Shown: in pieces, positions 1 to 12,300 of the stretch | How the letters are laid out: each line of letters opens with the position of its first letter | How positions within the stretch are numbered: position 1 is the stretch's first letter | Assembly: GCA_013397695.1 (NCBI GenBank) | Contig: VYZI01000425.1 | Location: 443,131 to 507,130, forward strand | Source: Centropus unirufus | Taxonomy: Eukaryota; Chordata; Aves; Cuculiformes; Centropidae | Reading direction: 5' to 3' | Length of the DNA stretch: 64,000 bases | Program-made: the position numbers and the translations under genes | The notes under the pieces: generated by a model | Databases searched by the model: none | Told to the model about the DNA's origin: nothing | What the model saw: only the letters and a program-made list of their open reading frames with translations

Positions 1-3000
1 TGCACAGAGGGTGAGAAATGAAACCATGCTTCCAGTGTCCTTGGAGAAACTGGATGGAGGAAAGGGACTGTGTGGCTGTGGCTGCTAAGGTTTTCATCTA
101 CATAAAAAAGCCAGCCAGTAACATTGTTTAATCTCTACCAGAATTCATCCCCTCAAGGAAGTGCTTGAGTGGCCTCCATTTATGACAGGCAGTTCACCTA
201 GGAACATATGGCAATTCAAACTCCTCAGTGACCAGTACTAAACAGACCTACACTGTATAGCCTAGAAGGTCAGAATTTCAAGGCAAGACAAGGAGCTGGA
301 AGGAAACATGGTAAACATTCTGCTGACAAGTACATAGACTCATAATCCAGCAGTGTCGGGAGGGAGGATCCATACAGACCTGAAAGGAATTCAGAGCAAA
401 GTCCATTAAAAACTTGTATTCCTACAGTAACCGATACAGCTACTCATTATCTGATAGGATGCATAATATACCGCAGTAATTCCAACTGATCCAAGCTGGC
501 CTCTGTAGACCATCTAGAAGAAAAGCATGAGTGTGTCCTTTGCCAGCATACGGCCCTCCAAGGCAAGGGTGCTACAAAAGAATGACAGCTATATTTCCAT
601 GTGCTCTGGTATTCCAGCACATCTGTGACACGAAGTTTCAAAACGGAAGCAAAGCCTCAGTGACTGAGAAATAGAAAAAAAATATTATCATTTGGATGGT
701 TTCAAGGCTTTTCAATTCAATCAAAAGTAAAACCCTTTCCGCAGCATGTGTGAACAGAGCAGGATGCTTCTTGTAATAAGAAAATGTAGGTGTGCATTTT
801 TATACCCAGAAATCAGTACAACGCCTGACAACCTCACAATAAAAGTCATATCAGAAGCTTAAGGGAATGGGGCAAGGGAAAGCCTTTGAATTTGACCGTA
901 GTCAGAACAGGATTAGAGCTTTAAGGTCACATGTGCAGCTAAAACCACAATACTGATGCCCGCACCACTAGTAAAACAAATAGTCAGAAGAGCTCTGAAG
1001 AGCTACTGCTGCCAGTAAAGACCATCTTCTGTCCTGTGACAAGCATATTAACCTTTTGAAGCTCTGATCCAAGTGTCTTTTCAGTTCTGTGATAATTCTT
1101 TCTCCCATAATCAGTGTGGGTGCTACACTCATGCTATTCCATTTGGCAGCCAGGTTGCAGGGTGCTGCTGCTTCAAGCTCGTTTATGGTTTGATTTCATA
1201 CACCCCTCCTCCATTTTTTTCAGTCTTAAGAAATCTCAGCTCCTGTGAAGAGGCCAGATTTTTTTCAAAAGAGCTTAAGCTCCCAGAGTCTCTTCTTGTT
1301 CTCAACGGGAGATGCACCCTTTAGAAAATGCCAAATCTCCATGTTGAGCATTCGACTCAGCTGGAAATGCATTTTGGATAGCAGCACATACCCACAGCAC
1401 ATGCCCATTGCAATTTGGTTTGCAGCTAAAAAGCGCTCCAATAATATATGACTGTATTCTTTATGGGTGGTCTGAAACTGGACAAAGCATGCTCCCACGT
1501 GCCAGCAGAAAGAATGCAAACCAGCTACCTCTCAAGAGTGCAGTCGTACTAGTGCCTGTTTAACCATCATATTTAGATAAGAAATCTTAGGCTATTTTGT
1601 GATTGTTAGTACAATAACACCTGCACAATCTCTTGATTACGTTAATCCCCACGTCACCCCTACAAGGCAGTCTTATCACTTCCATCTTGCTGGTAAGGAG
1701 TTGAGACAGGGAGATGGATTAAGTTAAAAGTTACCAAAGAGGGGTAGGAAGTTTGCACAAAAACTGACAGCTAACCCAGCATTCTGCTCAGTGCTTGCCA
1801 AGAGATGTGGGCTCTTTACACAAAAGAACTACAAAACGCTGAAATTATGACTTTATATTCCGGAATTTAAAAAAAAACAAAACAAAACAACAAAAAACAA
1901 GAAAACCAAACAAGACACTGATCTCATTTGATTATTTTAAGGAATATATTGATAATTAGTGCCAAGAATGACTATTGCATTCTAGAGAGAGTCCTAATAC
2001 CAGATATATAAATGGAAACCAGCAGACAGATGAAGAACAGCAATATGAGTCTCTATGAAACCAGCAACAACCTTCAGTTTAATACTGCAAAGCTACTGTA
2101 TTTCTTTATACAGCATATCAGCAGGAAACAGTACTGGAAAAAATAGTTTTGTAGAGTTGTTGAGAGGGTTTTTTGTTATTATTTACCCTTAATGCCTTTT
2201 ATTTAGGCTCTAGTCCGGTGAACCCTCATACCATTTATACTCCAACAAGCAAAAGTGCTCACAAATGTTTCTCAAAGAGATGCTTCTTCCATGTAAAATA
2301 CTTATAGAATTTCATTCTTCAAGGATAGAAAGTATTATTAGTGAGTTGGGTAATAGTAATAGATTTTTATTTCCCTTGTGTGAATGAAGCAAGCTGAGAT
2401 TAGGGGAACATTAACAAACACTACTCTCTTCTCCAGAAGGCCTTTCAAACCTAGCTTATCTAAGTGTTCAGGCCCTTTTAAAAATATCTGGACTTGCTTT
2501 TACCTTTTCCTTATCCACCCCTTGGAACCAGAACCTACCATGCCCTAAGAGCATAGTTGTTAGCATTGTTTTTGTTCCTTCCTCATCTACCAGAGGTGCT
2601 GTGCTTCAAGAGCCTTTGTAACTGAAGCCTGACCCTGGAAATGCTTTTACACACATTAAATCACTCAAAAGCTTTTGCCTGTTCTCCCGACCCTGTTGCA
2701 AAGAGCATTTCCTTCTTCCTTCTTCATGTGCTGGGAAGATAACACACACAGTTGCAAGTGTGACTGTAGCCCTCTGGAGCTGCAGTTTGCTCAGAGCAGA
2801 TTACTTGTCTACAAAGCATTTTCTCACCCACTTCACCTCTTTAAAGGGAATTTCTCCAGCCTGGGTTTGTAATGTTTCTGTAGAACATCTATTACATTGC
2901 TATTCACCAGCATGAAATCCATGCCCCATATGAGTTCATCAGCTACAGCAGAGCAACTTCCTAGGCATCCTGCTATGCCCAAGGTCCAATTCTTCAATCC

Positions 3001-5639
3001 AATTTTCTCCACTGGCTGTCACAGTTTCCATTTGAAACTAATTCAGGAGCTCAATTTTAGAATCTGTTACTTCCAGCAATTTTAGCAAGACCAGCCTAGC
3101 AAAGGCAATTTTTCAAATGAAAGTTGGTGCAATTCTTTGTTTCTCCATCACATTTGTAGGCAAATTAGTTCTATTCAGTACACACTAAGAGGATCTCCAA
3201 CTCTGGAATAGCATTATCCTTCACACGGAGTGAGATGTTGCCGTCATGCCCTTCAGGTGCTGTCTTTTATTCCCTACATAAATAGCATTGCAATGCTAAT
3301 ATTACTAGTACTGTTATCAGCAGACTTTATTCTTTTACCTCTACTACTAAGATGCCCTGTAAGGCCAGTACTTTACCTTCTGTGCCTCAGCTACTTTACC
3401 TTCAAAGTACAGAAAACATGGATACTGCCATACAGGGCCACCAGTGCTTCAGGAAAGAGTGGAGACTTCTGGGCTAATCACAAGTGGGAGGCTAAGACAG
3501 AATTCAGCCTTTAACTGTCCCCATCCCAATTAACTTGTTAGTGTTAACCTTCGTTATTTCTCCTACAGTCACCTGCCTCCTTTTTAGTATCACCCACAAA
3601 CAGTAACATGAAGGTCCGTCTCATCTACTCTCTAGGTGATGCTGAACAGGACAAGTTTCTTGGCTTTCTGCACAATCCGCTTTAGCAACCAATGTTCATC
3701 CTTGCTATTAACTCATGGTGTCATTACACATCTCTAATCAATGAAAAAGGCCACCACAGAATCTTGTGCTGGTTATACCTTGAATGAAAGGACAGCACCT
3801 CATCCAGCAGGTTCGCAGTCTGTGGGTGACCATGGGTTACTATGGGGATGCACAGAGTTCCAGGTAAGAATAGGAAATGATGGTGAGGGAACAGGCTCTT
3901 TCCCCTACCTCTTCCAGACATTATATGTGACAAGTTAATCCCCTTCTCCTGGATATTAGCCACAGATTGAGGCATGCAAAATTCCAGGCAGTTTTATTCC
4001 TGGCTTCCTCACAAGAGACCATCTCAGCGCATTCCTGGCACCAACACAGCCTACTTAGCTCAGGGCAACCAGGACACAGCAGCTCCTGGACCAGCAGTTT
4101 CTGTAGCCATCACATCACCCAGGGTGAAAGCAGACTAGGGCCAGAAGGGATTGCCCTTCTCTCCCTGCCAGAGAGGAAAGGGAGAGCTGCAGGGCAGCAA
4201 TACCCATGCAGCCTGAGAGGATGCCGTGTCAGATCTAGATGAGGTAAGAAGAGATGTGCTGCCCCTTCCTTTACCCATTGATGGTCAAATGAGCAGCTTC
4301 TGTCTCTGTACCCCTAAAAGCAAATACGTGTTTACAGATTGGGGGTGGGGAGTTCTGAGTGCTGTTTCTGGGTGCTCGGAGGAAGTCAGTGCTGAACTTC
4401 AGCTGCAAAATCTAGCTTACCACAGAGATCCCCACAGAGGAAGGAGAGCCTGGTGCTTCTGTACCCTTAAGACACTTAGAACTTTTGTAGGCTCCCAGTG
4501 CCAGCCCTACATATAATGAAAACCATAACAAAAACCGTAGACCTTTAAGGTGAAAGAATAGAAAATAGGGACTGAGGACTGAAAATGAACTTCTTTTTGC
4601 CCTCTTGCCTATGCGGAGCCTCATCCGCTGGGACAGAAACAGGAATTCCCCTACACTCAGCTGCTCCCTGAGGGGAGACCCAGGATCACATCTAACTGGC
4701 TGGGTGGCCTTTTGCTAAACTACAATTTCCTCTTCATCTGCAAAGACAGCGCAGCAGGCTCAGATTGAGGCACAGACAAAACTGAATTTTGCAGCCCTGA
4801 GAAGAGGAGCGGGAGGAGAATCAAAGCCAAGTTTCTCCTGCTGCGGAGCCCCAGAAGGGCCTGTGGGGTTTCCTGCCCTTGGAGGTGCTGTGGAGCACAG
4901 AGGAGGTGGCACACGAAGGGATAGATCCCCGTGTCCCACACACCCTCACCACCACAGCGGCCCATTTGGCTCCCTGGGACTCCGGCATACACTGAGGGGG
5001 GGTCGGACAGGCCTTTCGCTTTCTCCAGCGGCTGGGCCAGCTGCCTCAGCAGCTGCTGGCATTGCATTTAGCAATAATTGTAGAAGAAACCTGCCTTTTT
5101 CTTTTTTTTTTTTTGTCTTTTCCCAGCTTATGGCCTGCTTTGGGTCAGGAGTTGCCTGAACTGGCAGCACAAAAAAAAAAAACTCTGGTGGACCCAGACT
5201 TCCTACGGGAATAAGCTAACAGATACCTCAGCTGGATGTTTTTGGTAGCAGGAGGAGAAGCTCCTGAGTCTCCCGCTTTATTTATTTATGCTTTTTTTTG
5301 CCTTTATGTGAAGCATAGTTGGAGGAAAAAGAGCTGCGGGTGAGCCGTGTGATAGGGGTGCTTTTAACCCTTTGCCTCCCATCGCTGTTCCCCTTTGGTG
5401 CGGCTTCACTTCGGGTCCCTTGATGTGTTGCCCTCCTCACAGCAAGCAAAGCAGCTCTCCAGGATTTTCCTTCCCGGCTGATAAACGAGCTTTCAGGAGG
5501 AGTCATTCGAGATACACCATTCCCCTCTAGATTTATAGCAGCTTCACTATCATCTTGTATTACAGCTGCACGGGGTGATGGTAATCTCCCCAAATATCTC
5601 TAGGGCAAGGGGAAACACAGGCTCAGGAAAGCCAGGACA
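1..5639. other. Gene-poor DNA, no supported feature
   Basis: I see only short, unconvincing open frames with no recognisable domain, and no RNA gene. The longest frames (near 4720-5170) sit in a local rise in GC and overlap each other on both strands, as expected of low stop density and not of coding. It lies downstream of TXNRD1, on the side where mammals have CHST11, but no CHST11 exon was recognised. Confidence 0.6.
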
Positions 5640-5827
5640 AGGGAAGCCGGCGGGGTGGGGAAGGGCTGGAAACCCCAGGGACCGCCGCGCTCCGGGGAGG
5701 GGGGGGGAAAGGGACCCCGCGAGCGGCCGCGGCGCGGGGGCAGCGCCCCCTGGCGGCCACGGCGCGGCGGGTACCGGGGCCCCTGCGGGCTCCTCCGCAC
5801 CCCGGGTCCCAAGGGGAGAAGCGGGGG
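5640..5827. promoter_or_regulatory. Short GC/CpG-rich island
   Basis: This is an abrupt block of CpG-rich sequence (including GCGGCCGC and repeated GGCGCGG) in an otherwise AT-rich area, ending where a CR1 copy begins. Several overlapping open frames above 100 codons on both strands here are a product of base composition. It may be an orphan CpG island, a promoter of an unannotated transcript or an insulator; the CTCF-like motif inside it favours the last. Confidence 0.55.
5739..5760 (-). promoter_or_regulatory. CTCF-like binding motif
   Basis: The minus strand reads GTGGCCGCCAGGGGGCGCTG, a close match to the vertebrate CTCF consensus core (CCACNAGGGGGCGC type), including the invariant AGGGGGCGC block. 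The motif points toward lower coordinates. It lies outside the neighbouring CR1 sequence. Confidence 0.7.
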
Positions 5828-6184
5828 GTCTGGCCTGGGGAAAAGGGGGGAACCTTATCACTGCCTACACCTGCCAGGAAAGAGGTTTTGGGGAGGCAGG
5901 TGCTGGGCTCTTCTCCCAAGTAACAGGAGAGAGGATGAGAGGAAGCAGCCTCAAGCTGCGCCAGGGGAGGTTTAGATGGGATGTGAGGAAAAACGTCTTT
6001 ACTGGCAGAGTGGAGAGGCATTGGATCGGGCCGCTCAGCGAAGTGGTGGAGTCACCATCCTTTGGGTGTTAAAAAATATGTAGACATACTACGTCAGGAC
6101 GTGGTTTAGTAGGTCGTGTTGGGCTGACGGTGAGACTTGATGATCACAGAGGTCTTCTCCAAGGTGAAGGATTCTATGATTCTG
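5828..6184 (+). mobile_element. CR1 LINE, 5'-truncated 3' end (copy 1)
   Basis: The sequence runs from a diverged 'cagcctggagaagagg' region (GGCCTGGGGAAAAGG) through ACCTTATCACTGCCTAC, TTCTCCCAAGTAACAGG and AAGCTGCGCCAGGGGAGG to CAGAGGTCTTCTCC and the terminal ATTCTATGATTCT. This order is diagnostic of the CR1 3' region. It has lost the upstream reverse transcriptase and cannot move itself. Confidence 0.88.
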
Positions 6185-6385
6185 GTCTATGAGGGTGGTG
6201 GGGCACAGGCACAGGCTGCCCAGGGAAGCTGTGGATGTTCCCTCCCTGGAAGCGTTCAAGGCCAGGCTAGACGGGGCCTTGAGCAGCCTGGTATAGTGGG
6301 AGATGTCCCTGTCCATGGCAGGGGGTTGGAACTGGATGGACTTTAAGTTCCCTTCCAACCCAAACCTTTCTATGATTCTGTGTGC
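6185..6385 (+). mobile_element. CR1 LINE, 3' tail fragment (copy 2, in tandem)
   Basis: This starts immediately after the ATTCTATGATTCT end of copy 1 and repeats the last part of CR1: GGCTGCCCAGGGAAGCTGTG, TGGAAGCGTTCAAGGCCAGG, CCCTTCCAACCCAAACC and a second CTATGATTCTGTG end. The two copies differ clearly in sequence, so they are separate insertions, probably of different subfamilies, and not a recent duplication. Confidence 0.85.
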
Positions 6386-9300
6386 CTATTGGGGGTGGCT
6401 GGGGGTGTGAAGAAATGAGGTCTCAGGGGGCTACGGGGCCAACTGCCATCCCATCATCTGTATCAGAGCTTGTTTTAGACACATGCCTACCTGGTCTCCA
6501 TTGGGATCTTGGAAGTCACCCCAAAGCTGCCAGCTAGGGTCTGAGTCCCATTGCCAGTCCTGACACGCACTGTGGCATCAAACTGCAAACATCATCAGGT
6601 CTATAAGGTTTAGGTTTATGAAGTCCAGGTGGAGGTAATTATAGCAGGCTTCCTGCCAGTCTCTTGGCAGCAGTAGAGTTACTTGCATGGCAAGGACAGC
6701 TTTGGGTTAGGACATCACACAGCTGTAGGTGAAAGGTCTGTATTGGGAAAGCACTGGGCACCCTCCACTCCTGAATGTTCACCAACACAGGACATCTGCC
6801 TGCAAGGAAAGGCCAGTGGTCAAGTGCAACCACCACCCTGTTCTCTGATAAACTCACATCCATCCCACCAAGAAGCAGAGAGAAGAGCAAACAATGTAGC
6901 ATCTTTCACTTGAAGATTTCTCCTGAAATCTGAGCTTCTGGGCAAAGAGAATGAGAGAATTAAAAAGGGAGGTGGAAAAAAATCTCAGCTGCTTTCATCT
7001 CCCTCCTTCCCGAAAAAATTATCCACAGCCTGAAATTTAATTCAGGGATACAGGAGCTTTGTCTGCTAATTTTGCCTATCTAGTAGTTTATGGTTGAGAA
7101 GATCTGAGGGCTTTTTTTCCTCTTGGACAAAGGCTGAAGGTGCTGAAGCAGAGGTATAACAAAATTGTGAAGGTGACCACGCTTGTATAAATGAAGCTTT
7201 ACAACAGAAGCTTCCTTTACCCTGTCTCTCCTTTTTGCCACTTTACATTGATAAATATACACGGATGGTCCTCGTCACATCAGAGGACGTTAGGATTGGC
7301 ATAGCATCAATGACCTTATGCTCACCTGAACCTCAAATCTATGTCTTGACTGGAGTAGTCTGCCATAAGCAACACATTGCAACTGCTCCACATCAAAGGC
7401 ACAGAGGTACTTAACAAAGCCCTCAACAGGTACTGTGACATTGCTTTAGATGTAAGGGGCTTCCTACCATGTGCACAGCTTGAAAAACAAGGAATTAGCG
7501 GTTATCCCCTGTAATTTCAGATTAAATGTTCTCTTGCATTGCTGATTTAAATGTGATCACCTGCATGGACTATATTTGGGAGTTTTGATGGGGGCAGGGT
7601 TGAGGAGGTTGGTTGGGAATACATTCTTTCTTGGCCCAGACATGATAAATCCTTTGAAAATGTTCTCATTTTTGCACTTCTTCCTGGGGTTGCTGTAGGG
7701 ATCAGAAACAGATCCACAGGATAAGGAGCGTCTCCAGACTGTGCTGGGGCTGGATGCTCTGCTACAGTCAACTTGTGCTCAGAGCAGATGAGTGAGCTCT
7801 CCCCATAAAACACAAGCAGAGCAGACTAGCACATGAAGCAGTAGAAATGGATAGTGCTGAGAACAGATACGTAACAGCTTCAGGATCGGAAAGGGGTGAG
7901 AGGGAAGCCCACGCCAAAGTATTTTAGTGTCCTTGGCAGATAGTCACCTTTGAGAGAAAGGTCTCTTCATAAAGAGAATATTCTCCAAACCATGTTGTCA
8001 TGCACAGAAACACACTTTTAACAAATGCCTTTTCTTAAGCAGCTTGCTGATCAAACCTTTACATTTTGGGGAGGGGGAAGGTAGTAGTTATAACGTGGAC
8101 TTCTTCTGCTGAGAATTACAGATGAGCCCTTGTCTCAGCAGAAACAGAGAAACATCACTGAGAGGGATTTGTGACCAGTTATAAAGAGGGTTATTCTGAA
8201 AAGTGGAAGGCTCTTCCAGGATTGCCATTTCCTGCCAGAGAAGATTTCATTCGCAGGGAGACTGCAAGGCAAATGTCCACACTGGAGTGAGCATGTCCAC
8301 ATTTCTCTAGGAATTTTTCGTACATACAGTTCATGAATGCAGAGCTGGAGAGGAACTAATACGTGCAGGGACAAACTAGGTGTATACCATGCTTTACAAG
8401 CAGTTTTGTAGCTGTTTCTTAAAGACCTTTACCAGCACTGGGATAATACAATCTTCTTGCATAATCTATCCCAGTGCCTCACTTTCAGGGATACATATTT
8501 TCAGATGCCTAACCACAGTTCCTGGGGCAGAACTAAGTGCGCATACATGATGTAGCCAGTAGTGGAGTGTGGTCTTTTATCCAGCAAGGCTGCTGGCAAT
8601 CTCAAGACCCCAAACAGATATTCAACATTTTCAAATTCCACTCAACAAATCTTCTGGGCACAAAAACTGTAAGGATGTCAAATGCATGTCATACCTATCC
8701 CTGCACTTTTCTATTGGCACTGCAGAAAGCCCTAATGCCAACTTAAAAAAAAAAAAGCCATCTTACCCGGTATCACCCATTCTGAGGAAGAGGTGAAGAA
8801 ATATAAAAAAGGTAAAAAAATCTACAACATCAGAATTTCTATCACCAGCAATCAAAGTAGCTGTTTCGAGTACCCCAACCCTTCAAAACGTATCTGCCTG
8901 TGTTTAGACAGACTTCTATTTTTGCTTGTTTAAGAAACAGGTGTGGGAGTGAATCCAGTTACAATGTGTGAAATTCTCTACAGCTTCTCAGTTTAAACTC
9001 TAAACTGATTATTCTCTGAGGCTACATTGTTAACTGGAACAGCAGCCATGCAGGGAAGGTAAACGGTTTGGCTGGCCAATGCTTGCATGATCAAATAATT
9101 AATCAGCCTCAAAGGCAAAATTAGATTTACAGGAACCCTGCTTCTTTGGGATTAGATTTTGGAGTGGAAAAGGTCAGACTGAGCTACCAGCTCTAATAAC
9201 TCACTATACTTTCTTCTGTCATTTTAATTTAATTTGTAACTAGAAAAATAAGCTTCCATCTAGAGCAAGGTAAAAGAGTTTTCTCTTTCTTGTTAAGGTC

Positions 9301-12300
9301 CATAGGCCAAAATCCTGACATACTTTCTTAAAGCTCCAGTAATTATTTTTGGCTTGGTCCCAGTCTGGCTTCTAGCAGATATTTGCCTGCAAAACAGAAG
9401 CCCCCCTTGCCAATAGCAAATTTATTCGCTCTCTGGAGACAATCACCAGTCTAGATGGTCAAGACACACTAAATTGCCATTTATCATAGACCTGACCAAA
9501 ATAGGACATCTACCAAGATCTGATCACGGAATACATACCACTGCAGAAAGAAGGCAGGATCTGTTTCACATTAAATACCTCTTGTGGCATTTAGGATTTG
9601 AAGAATGGGTGCAGTGAGGAACAGCCAGCCTGAAAGCACTTGACCCATTCCTACAGAGATTACAAGCTCTGCTCCTGATATAAGAAGTCCTTGGTCCATA
9701 GAACCTGCTCACATGATTGATACCTCTAAATTTCACTGGGATGGCAATTTGTGAAAACCACTTATACGGAATGCAAAGCCTGCTAAAGGCAGGAGTCGTG
9801 TCCAGAATCATATGTCCTCAGCTACTTAAAAAGCAGAGATGAATGGAAAAAAAACAACAGCATGCAAACTCCATAGGGCTTTTCCTTCCATTCAGGTGAC
9901 ACCTTCCAACTCTTCCCAGCATAGCTTTGACACTACTGCTTGCTGCTTTTGAGTCCATTTCTGATGCTTATATACAGGTCCAAATGGGAAGTTCCCCATG
10001 ACCCCCATCACTAACAATTTGAAAATTATTTTTCTTTTTTTATAACAACTTGACTAAAAATGCCTTTTATCCCTTGCAGCACTTAAAAAGGTAAATGAAG
10101 AAGACAAAATAGACACACGAGGTATGAGGGCAGGATGAGGTGATTCTCCACAGTCACGCAGCAGTGTCCAGACTGAAGCGAAAGCCTCGGTCACCCACTA
10201 CAGTATGAACTATTGTAGTACCCAAAACCTTCAGCCATACAGCAGGATCCCGTAATATTCCTGACAAGCATATGCTAGGAACAGGGGATTCTGCCTTTGC
10301 AGAAGATGGCCGTATCAACCTTTACTGCACCTGCAAAGAAGTTTGTGCGCAGCAGGCAAGATGATGAGTTACAGCGCACAACAGGTTAACTCCCAACATG
10401 GTTGTGTTCCAGCTGCCTGAGGAACAAGTAACCTGCCTCCCACACTCAGAGCACGGTGTGGTGCCTGCGGTGGAAACAACTGCAAGGGCAAAGTGGGTGT
10501 TCCAAGTTCACAGCTTAGCTTTCATGCAAGGGTCCAGCAAAACCCTGAATGCAAGACTTGGAGCTTGTGAGGACTCTTGAGAGGATCTGTGGTGCAAGGT
10601 GTCCTGCCTTCTGTTTACAGAAAGGCACAGACTTGAAGGATTCTCTCTTTAATATCCCTTAAGATGCATATGTCAGCAGTTAAAGAGGGCAAGCTGGGGG
10701 TGTAAGGAAAATACTTTTATCCTACAGCTTAGGAGTGGTTTAGCTAAATAGCAAGCTTCTTTATGTCAGGTACACAGGGCATCTGTAGAACTGAATGTAA
10801 TTCATACATTTCCCACCAGTGCTAAGCTCAGCCCTCACTAGCACTTTCAGTTCTCTCTTTCCCTGAGCAAAGAAATCTTTCCAGTTTGTTTTCTAAATAA
10901 AAAATAAAAAATAGGAAGGTGGATATTTCTAAGCTCTCTTTTCACTCCCAGTTGTTTACAGGTATGCCGCTGGAACAGCAAAGTCTGGTTTTAATGACTG
11001 GTTGCCCTATGAAACTTCCCAAAGACAGATCTCTGTTTTGCCAAGAATAACTTTTCTGTACCAAATTAATTTCTATAGTGAATGTACAAGGAGAAATGGA
11101 AATTTTAGGAGTATGCTTGAGAAATAAGACTTTCAATTACAGTTTCTCAATAAGTCCTGGAAATTATTTTTTTTTATCCACTCACCTATGTGTTTTGATC
11201 CATTCACCTGTGTGCGAGGCCACAGCGTAACAAGGAGGCTGTTACCATCATTTTAAAACATGAGAACAGCAAGCAGATTGCATCTTATCAGGAAACACCA
11301 CATATGTAAGTGACACATGCACAGGGCTCAACAAGACGTTTGTTGGCAGTAAGCTCTTGGCTACCACTTTCCCCTCTTTATAGTTCCAGATAATGTCACC
11401 ATCTTGGAAAACAGGCGAAAGACGACCAAGTGTATTGCTTAACTGGTCCTTCTCTTTTGTCACTGATCAGAATATTTTCCATTTCTTCCTCTAACCTGCT
11501 AATTCCTCCCTAACTCTATTGTATTTAGGATCAACAGAGAACCAGGTTGCTAGCTGTGACTTTCTAGTCCCTTTCAAAGACATCTGTGGTTGGCATTTAT
11601 AGAAAAGAAAAGGAAATTTGAGGTTACCTTGGACAGAATTTATAGCTGAACAAATTTAGGTGTGTTTCTGTAACTGTGCTGATGAAATGAGTTGATTGCT
11701 CCTGAGGAGCAAGATGCAGTGAAATGATGATTAATTTTTTTTTTTACTCCTTCCCCTTGAAAAAAATGCATAAAACTTGTTTATTTATCAGCTAAAATTC
11801 CCCCTAAACTCAAAACACCTTGCAGAAAAGCTGACCAATTCACAACCAACGGTATGTCTTGACCATTTGCTCAGCAAATTGGTCTAAATTCCCCCATTTA
11901 CTATCAGTTAATGTACACTTTACATGACGTAACAAATTATTATATATTTTTCAATCTAAACAAAAGTACGGGCAAAGGAACAACTATTGTGTCCTCTTCT
12001 TCTCTCTTCTCACAGGTGGAGAAATAGAGCGCCAAGAGAGTGATGGCAGTGAATCTATGGGGAAACAGGTCTGCCTTAAGCTAGGAAAACACGTTCTTCC
12101 AAACTTGGGCAGAGCACCCAGTCTTTCTGGACATACGTGTGTGGGCTTACTGCTCAAGATGTCCAGCAAATGCAGTGCAGGGAGAGCATTTCCAGTGTTG
12201 AGTTCGATGTCCCCTCACCTTCTGTTCTCATTGCAAGCGATAGGGCCTCATGTGAGGCTCAGGACACACCTACTGTTTCAGGTCACATCATGGGGATGAC

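Noticed and set aside
5550..6072. Several overlapping open frames of 100-165 codons on both strands
   Set aside because: They follow the GC-rich island and run into CR1 sequence. They overlap in several frames with no recognisable domain, so they reflect low stop density.
1..6400. Possible first exon of CHST11 (the mammalian downstream neighbour)
   Set aside because: I found no start matching the CHST11 N-terminus on the minus strand near the CpG island.
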